DNA of 27,500 bases from assembly GCA_009760855.2 (NCBI GenBank), contig WPIO01000002.1, forward strand, positions 5,180,001 through 5,207,500. Direction: 5' to 3'. The notes under the pieces are model-generated. The model did not search any database, was not told the origin of the DNA, and saw nothing but the letters and a program-made list of their open reading frames with translations. Positions 20,560 to 27,500 of the stretch are shown one piece after another; position 1 is the stretch's first letter, and each line of letters starts with the position of its first letter. The translations under genes were made by a program, and so were the position numbers. Origin of the DNA: Cristatella mucedo (lineage: Eukaryota; Bryozoa; Phylactolaemata; Cristatellidae).

Positions 20560-21800
20560 CTGCAATGGGTGACAAAGGACAATAAAAAAATGGTTGCCCC
20601 CTCTCCAGCAGCTGTAGGCATCAGCTCATGCTCTGCCTACTGGTGATGTAACTTTAAAGTACAATACCACCTTTCATTTAACACTACCCTATGCCTTGAT
20701 CCATCTCCACCATCCGGGTACCACAGATTCTCCGGATTGCACAGCAGCTTGTTTTGCTGATGTTAGCGTGCAGGGCCTAGAACCTTTGGGCAAACCTAAG
20801 GGCATTCAAATACGGCATTTAGTTTAACGCTAAACCTGGGTCCAGCGAGCATATACCCTGTAGCCTCTGAGTATATTCTGGTTGTTAAATTCAAACAGGA
20901 TCCTTCGCTAAACAACTACATATGCTCCACAGTCAAGCCTGTCTGCTTTCAGCTTGGTAGCCTTGGAAAATTGCTGCATGCTTACGTGAGCTACCGAAGC
21001 AAGGCTGACGCATGCATTCGTGCCGTCCTGGCTCTAAATCTTGTGTAGCACTGTCTTTTCAGGTCTTTCTGCCTTTGCAATAAGGGGCTTACAGATGGAG
21101 CAAACTCTGCTCTGCTTGGCTTGTCTGTCATGAACGCCGTCCACCGCGTCTGCACCATTTCCCTTCGACCTCTTTTGCGGGCTCTGCATCAAGAAGCTCT
21201 GCATGGACTTAAGGGTCTGGTCCTGTCACACACCTCAAGGTACATTTATTCTCTTTGCTCCGGACTGAGATACTCACATCTCTGACTTATCCTACTCGGG
21301 TTGCTCAGCTCTGCCCCTCTACCTAACCCCAGGCCTCTTTCTGAGACCGTGCGTGCAGCTCCCATCAGTGCACCTAAAGAGTGCAACTCTATACCCACTG
21401 ACAGCACGCCCTTCCCTAACATGACGCTATGTATTAGGAAATGAGAAAACTAACCACCTCGAAGCGTTTGCTTTACCCGTGTAGGTAGTCGAGTGCTCCA
21501 ATAAACCACTTACGATCAACGATCAACTGATATGCACCTTATCAGTCGATCTGACGTGGCTAGAAAGAGACTGCGAATAAAGGCATTATTACTGTAATCA
21601 CCGGCTTGGTCAAATGAGGAGCAAGGCCTAGACATGGGTTTCCAGTCTGCTCCAGCCTCCCACTAACACACTGTCTTTATAGAATGTATGCTGCTTCCGG
21701 CAGATTGTAGCCGAATTTTTTTTTATGCTGTTCGGCAATTAGTATCGGCCAGTTCTAGCGTTAGTATAATTGTCGGGCACTAACTGAAAGCCTGATTTCG
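20560..21800. other. Intron 2, upstream-coordinate part: nothing recognised
   Basis: No supported gene, repeat or RNA. Reading frames are short in all six registers between 20570 and 21780. Confidence 0.45.
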
Positions 21801-21861
21801 CCCCTCTCTCCCTCTCCCTCTCTCCCTCTCCCTCTCCCCCTCTCTCTCTCTCTCTCTCTCT
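21801..21861. repeat. CT/CCCTCT microsatellite
   Basis: Starts as mixed CCCTCT/CTCTCC units and ends as about ten CT dinucleotides. Confidence 0.9.
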
Positions 21862-23554
21862 ACGCGAGGCTGAGAAGTCGGCCGAGGGCACCGTTTATTG
21901 GCAGCCGAACCACGAGACCGGATACCTGCTGCATGATCGGTGCAATTACATAGTGCCAACCAGATTGTCCTCGAATGAAGTATTCTGCAAGATGAGCATA
22001 GCAGTGTGCTAGTCTCATGCATTCGAATTTTGCATTCGACTTAATTAAAACATGGCCACCTAGAAAATCTTGTCCCAAGAATGAATTCAGCTCATAGCAG
22101 AGCTCCTTTACCACTAAAGCTGCTAACGACCAAATCCAGGCAGCAAGTTGCTGCCGGCTGAGGGAAGGCTCCACGGGCAGTAGCGGTTGAACGAGTGCAA
22201 AGTCAAAGCAAAAATTAAGGATGCAGGTGATACGCATTAGGTTTCAGTAGATGTGTCCCCCAAATTGGCGCAATTCACTGTGATCCACTTGTGGTGCTAC
22301 AAATAGAAAACTTGAAGTTTTATAGATCTTAGCTCCTTAAGCAAAACTGCTCTTAGAGAATATATGGCAAAATTTACAGCACTCCCTCACGAGTTCTTTA
22401 TAAAATCGACTGCAAATTTCTGTCCAATTACAGGCCAATCCCACTCACTAGCTTTGTTTCAAAAGTACATAGCAGTTAATGTTCTCAGCCCCCAGCAAGC
22501 CCGTGGGGCTGGCTGGCGACCGAGAGGCCAGTTGCCATCCATTTTCTCGAGAGCAACTGCAACGTAATGCCGTGAACCTTGGAGGATGAACTATAGATGC
22601 AGTGCTACGTAATTTGCAATCGGTGCCACAGCTTCACGAAGCTTACTGTTTAATGCAGCCAGTGGATTCGAGTCATGCAGCAGGCAATTCTTTTTGTCTT
22701 CTGCAAATGGGGTGCTCGAGACGTCTCGGGATACAGCTCGCTTAAAGGCCATCTAGAGTGCGAATTCCTTGCCGAGACAGGTCAACGTTACGATGAGGAG
22801 CCACTTACATCAATGTAGTACTCAGGGCAGTTTGACTGCAATGAGAGACTGAAATGTCTGTAACCATGGTGCCTACGCCTAAACGGCCCGGTTGGCGGGT
22901 CGAAAGTCTCGTTTAGGGTTTGCTGAACCAACGTGTCAGAGGTCGTGTTCTAGTCCCGTAACAAATATATGTGCTGTGTCGCAACACTCGCATGGTTGAG
23001 CAGTGCTGAGAACCCACGGTCACGATGACTTGCTACCAGTTTGTGCGGCAGAGAAACATTAGTTCAGGCATGCAAGTGAGTGCCATCAATGACAATTTAG
23101 CACTGCCATCACATTTAATAATATGACGCCAGTAGCAGCCTCTGAAAATCAAGAAATTAATCGCGTCACGGCCACATTAACCGGTGGCCTACGTACTCCC
23201 ACCCTTTGACCACACCGAACGGTCATGCGGTGCCATGGCTCCCCTCTTGCTCCTTCAGCCTGGCTATTGATGGCGACCTCAGGCAGGGTCAGAGTTGCCT
23301 TCCGAAGGGCATAATCCTGGGCACCACCCTGCAGCATCCTCTACGGGCCGAGGACTGCACGAATCACACCAGCACAGAGCCTTTGGGCTGTAACACTGCA
23401 TTGTCTGCTACACATTTGCCTCCTCCCGGTCAGTGGATAGTTAGAAGTGCAGGCACCATGCCGGGCATTGTCCATCATCCCACAATCTACAATCGTCATC
23501 GTCATCTACAGTGGCAGCAGAATTCAGGTCTCAGGCAGATGATGTGCAACTCAC
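21862..23554. other. Intron 2, remainder: two candidate extra exons and a possible SINE head
   Basis: Two minus-strand segments could be exons that preserve phase 0 (22150-21926 and 23340-23203); both have YxxL-type motifs but only moderate splice sites. Around 22885-22965 on the plus strand GGTTGGCGGGTCGAAAGTC and TGTTCTAGTCCCG faintly resemble A and B boxes. None is called as a feature. Confidence 0.25.
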
Positions 23555-23757
23555 TTTGCGCTTCTCGACGTTGCTCCGGATGAAGCGCTCGGCCAGCTCG
23601 TTCTGGCTGGTGCCCAGCTCATAGTCGCTAGGCAGCAAAGGGGCTGATGCTTCCGGTGTTCGAAAGTTATCTACCTTCTCGACAGTTCTATAGGTCACTG
23701 CAATTCTCACAGCCTTGCCTAGCTGATCGTATTGTGGGTCGCCTGTTACAGGTGCCT
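23555..23757 (-). CDS. Predicted exon 2 with tyrosine motifs and start of helical region
   Basis: 203 nt: two bases complete a split Glu codon with exon 1, then 67 codons, ending in phase 0. The acceptor CACTCTTTTATTGCAG is excellent and the donor CGCAAA|GTGAGT is nearly perfect. Motifs: DPQYDQLGK (292), IAVTYRTVEKV (305; fits V-x-Y-x-x-V) and SDYELGTS (328). The end, NELAERFIRSNVEKRK, is a charged helix. Upstream of the acceptor, the same frame runs into the (GA)n and (CA)n microsatellites, which explains its artificially long extent. It lies about 1 kb from exon 1. Confidence 0.78.
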
Positions 23758-23854
23758 CTGCAATAAAAGAGTGGTCGAAGTAGCACGGCAGCTGTGGCCA
23801 GGGCATATGAACCCAATAATAGCAATCCAAGGAACTGGCAAGCCCAGATAAGGT

Positions 23855-24030
<176 letters not shown>

Positions 24031-24115
24031 GATGCGACAGATAGCCAAGATAAAACAGGTTAGCTAAGCAGACACAAAGAGCCAGAGGCAGAGGTAAAGG
24101 CAGAGGCAAAAAGAG

Positions 24116-24140
24116 GTAGACACACACACACACGTGCACA

Positions 24141-24184
<44 letters not shown>

Positions 24185-24208
24185 CGCGCGCACACACACA
24201 CACATACA
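24116..24208. repeat. (CA)n microsatellite, interrupted
   Basis: CA dinucleotides broken by gtg, tac and cgcgcg. Abuts the SINE copy that follows. Confidence 0.95.
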
Positions 24209-24221
24209 ACTCATTTGTATA

Positions 24222-24362
24222 ACACCCTAAGAGAACTTAATCTCTAATCTCTATTCAGGCGCTTTACATATGCCACGGGGCTCGACCCAACAACATCGGC
24301 TATTGAAAACACTCACCTTGACCTTGGTCGGGACAAACACCTTAACTACTGGGCCAAACCAG
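24222..24362 (-). mobile_element. tRNA-headed SINE with LINE-like tail, copy 2
   Basis: On the minus strand: TGGCCCAGTAGTTAAGG (A box), then GTCCCGACCAAGG, then GGGTCGAGCCCCG (B box), then ATGTAAAGCGCCTGAATAGA and TTAAGTTCTCTTAGGG. It is the same family as 14583-14715, with an extra segment of about 20 bp between the boxes and a small gattagagattaag duplication in the tail. The GTAAAGCGCC box is shared with the tail of the LINE at 25743-26507. It lies in intron 1 between two microsatellites. Confidence 0.85.
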
Positions 24363-24410
24363 TGCATAGATAAATGGAAAGAGAGCAGAAGAGATTGGGT
24401 CAGAATAATT

Positions 24411-24655
24411 TAGTGAGTGATTAAGAGTGAGTGAGTGAGTGAGTGAGTGAGTGAGTGAGTGAGTGATTGAGAGTGAGTGAGTGAGTGAGTGATTGAGAGT
24501 GAGTGAGTGAGTGAGTGATTGAGAGTGAGTGAGTGATTGAGAGTGAGTGAGTGAGTGAGTGAGTGAGTGAGTGAGTGAGTGAGTGAGTGAGTGAGTGAGT
24601 GAGTGAGTGAGTGAGTGAGTGAGTGAGTGAGTGAGTGAGAGAGAGAGAGAGCGAG
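24411..24655. repeat. (GAGT)n microsatellite with higher-order variants
   Basis: About 240 bp of GTGA tetramers. The first half is interrupted repeatedly by attgagagtg, so runs of varying length alternate with this variant; the second half is pure. It ends in (GA)n. Antisense reading gives an artefactual THSL repeat continuing the exon 1 frame. Confidence 0.95.
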
Positions 24656-24787
24656 CAAGCAATACAAAGACACTGAGAGATGTCAACGAAGAGACAGAAA
24701 CACATTGCCAGGGACAAAGTAGAGTCAGATTAACGAGGACAGAGCAGGCAGTTGATGAGCAGACCGGCACACCAATTCCATTTTTAC

Positions 24788-25634
24788 CCCTGGGTATGCT
24801 GGCGAGGTCCAGGTCATCTAGGTCAGCATAATGTAACTCGTCCTCATCGGTCGGCTTACTGCTGGTGGCACCTTCGCTTGCTGGCAGCTCTCTCACGACA
24901 GCGGTGGTATCCAGATGGCACTCGACACTGATCGTCAGCTGCTGAGTGACAGGAAGGTCGCCACCCGGCAGCGACCGGCCGGTGGCAGATGCAGCTTCGA
25001 TCTCTGCCGCCTCATCCTTCACTTTATCAGCATTGCCGTCGTCGTCGTCGTCGCACTCGCCAGACGACTGCTCGCAGCCACTGCTCTCCTGCTCGACCTC
25101 GTCTAGGTCGGAGTACAGTGCCGGGTACAATTTAGCCCCGCCACCATTGGCCAGGTTACTGCACGACTGGCTCAGATACCGGCTGCCGGCTGCACCGCCG
25201 GTGCCCGACCGCTGCTGCCGGTGCCCCTCCTCCTGGGTAGTCTGGGCAGTCACCGGCAGCACATCCGTCGCCGTCAGCACAAGTTGCGACGACACCACGA
25301 GGCCTCTGCCACCAGCGCTGGTGTCTTCCCCAGAGGTGCCAGCCAGGCCGCGCGGGTCGAACTCGACAAATAAGCCGGGGCTGCTGTTCGATCGGGGCAA
25401 GTTGCCTGCGGCGGTGCGACTGTGGCGCGGAGGCAGAAGCAGCGGCCGAGGCTGACGGCCGAGCCTTGCCGCCGACGCCTGTGTAGACAGCTTGAAGGCT
25501 CGGAAGGCTTTGGCCACAGGATTTTTTGAGTGCTGCTTTGGCCTTACTCCGAGTGCGGCTGCAGCCGTCGGCTGCCGAGTCTGCTGGTGCGACTGCTGCT
25601 GCATCTCCTGCTGCCGGCTCCCTGCGGTCCCCAT
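24788..25634 (-). CDS. Predicted exon 1: N-myristoylation signal, basic region, YxxL cluster
   Basis: 282 codons plus one base. It starts at the only Met in the open part of this frame; the frame has a stop about 110 bp upstream. MGTAGS fits the N-myristoylation pattern (Gly2, small residue 3, Ser6). Residues 31-73 are rich in Lys/Arg with no acids, which would help membrane binding. Then come a low-complexity stretch and AKLYPALYSDLDEVE (Tyr 170 and 174), an acidic run CDDDDDGNADKV, and ELHYADLDDLDL (Tyr 269; fits the ITIM pattern L-x-Y-x-x-L). The donor is CCCAGGG|GTAAAA. Past it the frame runs through the SINE and (GAGT)n tract, which is clearly intronic. Confidence 0.78.
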
Positions 25635-25643
25635 CCGAAAGTA

Positions 25644-25690
25644 GCTGAACAGAAAAGAAGTAGCTGGACAGCCAAGAAGTAGATAGTCAG
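25644..25690 (-). promoter_or_regulatory. Duplicated candidate 3' splice site ahead of the start codon
   Basis: On the minus strand a pyrimidine-rich unit ending in CAG occurs twice, 19 nt apart: TACTTCTTGGCTGTCCAG and TACTTCTTTTCTGTTCAG. The second lies 10 nt before the ATG. Both look like good splice acceptors, which suggests a 5'-UTR intron and an upstream noncoding exon that may lie beyond the window. Alternatively it is a chance tandem repeat and the promoter lies here. Confidence 0.4.
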
Positions 25691-25742
25691 CAAAGTAACG
25701 ACTGATAGAGCTTAGCCGAATGCAACAGGTAGCCCTCTTAAA

Positions 25743-26507
25743 AAGCTAAAATTCGGGCTTGTTTAGATAAGGATACCACGTCTAAGTTGGTCCAAGCATT
25801 CGTGACATCCTGTCTCGACTTCTGCAACTCACTGCTTACTGGCCTACCAGCATGCGCCATCAGGCGATTGCCGCTGGTGCAAAACTCTGCAGCTAGGCTT
25901 GTCTGTCTTGAGTGTCGCAGTTGCCACATTACTCCACTTCTCGCCGACCTGCACTGGCTACCAGTCAAGAAACGGATTGACTTCAAGGTTTTGCCGCTCA
26001 CTTTTAGGTCACTTCATTCTTTGGCTCCAGCCTATCTCTCAGATATACTCCCCCATCAGGCCAAGCATCGTACCACCTGCTTTTCGGAATCCAACAGTCT
26101 ACCAATACCTCGTACAAACCTCAAATCCTTTGGAGACCGTGCATTTAGTTCGTATGCTCCCAAAGCCTGGAACTCCCTCCCGACCTGCGTCAGAACATCC
26201 CCTGACTTGACCACATTTAAAAAGAACTTAAAAAAACACCTATTTAGGACAGCATTTAGTGGGTCCCTGTGATTCGTCCTTCATGTGCTTATGCGTGCTG
26301 ACACTATGCATGCTGCCACTAACCACATTTGCATGCTGACCCTGTGCATGTCACCCCTAACCATGTTATTCATGTTGTTTGTTTATCAAGCATGATATTA
26401 CTCACCATTCATTTGCATTTCCCTTTGCAGCAAATGTAAAGCGCCTAGAGAGAGATTGAGTTCTCTGAGGACGCTTTATCAAGTGCATTATCATTTTATT
26501 TTTATTA
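25743..26507 (+). mobile_element. L2/CR1-type LINE 3' copy, 5'-truncated
   Basis: Begins within the post-palm region (AKIRACLDKDTTSKLV) and keeps one open frame to the end of the C-terminal domain: QNSAARLVCLECRSCHITP, HWLPVKKRIDFKVL, FGDRAFSSYAPKAWNSLP and FKKNLKKHLF, stop at about 26272. The 3' untranslated part has the same cacattt-gcatgctgacc repeats as the minus-strand copy at 5665-7800, then GTAAAGCGCCTAGAGAGAG and an AT-rich (TTATT)n end. It is the least decayed copy here and starts only about 110 bp upstream of the gene's start codon, in opposite orientation. Confidence 0.9.
25787..26272 (+). pseudogene. LINE ORF2 C-terminal fragment, open
   Basis: 161 codons without interruption, covering the end of the reverse transcriptase protein only. 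Lacks the catalytic palm and endonuclease, so it cannot act alone. Most residues match the peptide at 6287-5889. Confidence 0.9.
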
Positions 26508-26790
26508 TTTCTAGGCACTTTACAGATGCTGTATAGAAAGCATTACCACACGATTGGTTGTAACATCTGCAAGCAGCAGGCACAGAGTAAGAACACACAT
26601 GCAAACGAAATACGAATCACAACGACCCACTAAATGCTGTAATAAGCAGGTTCGCTTCAAGCTTCTTTTTTAATGTTGTCAGGTCACAAGACGACCGGCC
26701 ATTATTTTTAGTTACTTTTTGGTATGATAGGTCAACCAAGTAACGATCAGAATGATAGAAAAGTCACCCATTATTAACTCAAACATTGCA
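26503..26790 (-). mobile_element. LINE 3' fragment of a different subfamily, tail to tail with its neighbour
   Basis: On the minus strand: SDRYLVDLSYQKVTKNNGRS, then CDLTTLKKKLEANLLITAFSGSL and a stop, matching the last 60 residues of the LINE protein (DLTTFKKNLKKHLF..AFSGSL). The 3' untranslated part then reads to GCATCTGTAAAGTGCCTAGAA and an (ATAA)n tail that merges with the tail of the plus-strand copy. It differs enough from the other copies to be a separate subfamily. Confidence 0.75.
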
Positions 26791-26984
26791 AGCTTATGAA
26801 CGACAGCTCAAGATCATACTGCAAAGCTGCTTGCGGTCTTTAAAGCTTGATTCATGCCACTAGGGTCATGGCATAGGACTTTGCATCATATTTGTATAGG
26901 GGCAGTATTTGTCTCTTTCGGTGCATAGGCAGGACAGACAGAGCCTCCATCAATGCACATAAGTAGCGGTACATCGTACCTGCC
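26791..26984. other. No feature recognised
   Basis: Short spacer between LINE and SINE relics. Nothing can be supported. Confidence 0.4.
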
Positions 26985-27170
26985 AGTAAGTAAGTAAAGG
27001 TTAGGTGATTCAAAAGACTACTTTATGTAACGTTAGAAGAGCCATTACGGCCACCAGTAACAGTTGCAGTGGGTAATGTCGAATTGCCTGCTGCAGCACT
27101 CAAACTCGTGAACTGGGTCGTGAAGTTCGAGTGAGCACCTAAGTCCTAGGCTAAGGCATAGGAGCAACAC
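26985..27170 (-). mobile_element. tRNA-like SINE, second family, unit B
   Basis: Minus strand: CTTAGCCTAGGACTTAGG (A-box-like), CACGACCCAGTTCACGAG, then AGTTTGAGTGC at the B-box position, GCAGGCAATTCGACATTACC, a GTAATGGCTCTTC segment and a (TTAC)3 simple tail. It aligns along its length with the neighbouring unit at 27181-27342. Both lie in the same orientation. The B box is degenerate. Confidence 0.5.
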
Positions 27171-27180
27171 AATTTAGCCT

Positions 27181-27342
27181 ATTTAAAGAAAGCTTTACTA
27201 GTATAGCACCATGGTAGCCATATCGACTATCCCCATCGCTCAAAGTGGGCAATAGGGCATTGCCCACTGCTGGATTCTGTTTACATGACCTGGGTCGCAT
27301 AGTGCAAGCGCCTTACCCTGGGCTAAGACCCAGTCGAGTCAG
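27181..27342 (-). mobile_element. tRNA-like SINE, second family, unit A
   Basis: Minus strand: TCTTAGCCCAGGGTAAGGCG (good A box), GCGACCCAGGTCATG, ACAGAATCC at the B-box position, GGGCAATGCCCTATTGCCCA, and GATATGGCTACCATGG. It shares these blocks in order with unit B. The pair is a tandem arrangement of the same element, either by insertion side by side or by duplication. Confidence 0.5.
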
Positions 27343-27500
27343 AGGACAAAGGGCAAACTGCATGTAGTTAGCAGTGAATTCACAGCTTTGTCGCAATTTC
27401 AGCAACACCTTTCAGCTAATGCTACTCATAAAAAGATGGTCTCCAGATTCAGTTTCCTTGATTCGGCTGATTTGTCCACGAGCAATCACGTTCTAAGAAA

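Noticed and set aside
22885-22980. Possible tRNA-like SINE head on the plus strand
   Set aside because: A and B boxes are both poor and no tail or second copy was seen.
24342-24786. THSL-repeat protein tail continuing the exon 1 frame
   Set aside because: The frame passes a good donor (GGG|GTAAAA) and then reads through a SINE and the (GAGT)n tract. Splicing to exon 2 restores phase and motif content.

Overview
The window looks like genomic DNA from an animal, probably an invertebrate; the species cannot be fixed. The reasons are GT-AG introns, CR1/L2-type LINE relics, tRNA-headed SINEs whose tails match those LINEs, hAT transposon relics, and long microsatellites. No prokaryotic operon, rRNA gene or CRISPR array was seen.

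Main result: one large minus-strand gene appears to fill most of the window, from a start codon at 25634 to a stop at 767. I reconstruct eight coding exons: 25634-24788, 23757-23555, 20559-20395, 18883-18800, 16684-15014, 14195-13881, 13197-12997 and 1018-767. Splice phases agree at every join, giving about 1245 residues. The product starts with an N-myristoylation-type signal followed by a basic stretch. A helix-rich segment follows, then a long Ala/Ser-rich low-complexity region. No membrane segment or catalytic domain was recognised. Outside the helical segment 12 of 14 tyrosines sit in YxxPhi motifs, several in ITIM-like or acidic contexts, and a YExLPxDE-like motif recurs in separate exons. 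I infer a membrane-tethered, phosphotyrosine-docking or endocytic adaptor-like scaffold. I do not recognise it as a named family. Joining of the last exon across a 12 kb intron is the weakest link.

Layout: 1-766 holds the 3' flank and a duplicated TGACGTC-rich block. 1019-12996 is the largest intron, with a tandem duplication, a minisatellite, a ZBED5-like hAT relic, a tRNA-headed SINE, an L2-like LINE of about 2.1 kb, a second LINE scrap, a complete-ended hAT element (8-bp target duplication and terminal inverted repeats) and a third LINE tail. 12997-25634 carries exons 7 to 1, with introns holding (CT)n, (GA)n, (CAGA)n, (CA)n and (GAGT)n tracts and two copies of a SINE with a LINE-like tail. 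25635-27500 lies upstream of the start codon and holds a candidate 5'-UTR splice acceptor, two LINE copies arranged tail to tail and two tandem SINE-like units.

All exon calls come from reading splice sites, phase and motif recurrence by eye. No alignment or transcript data were available.
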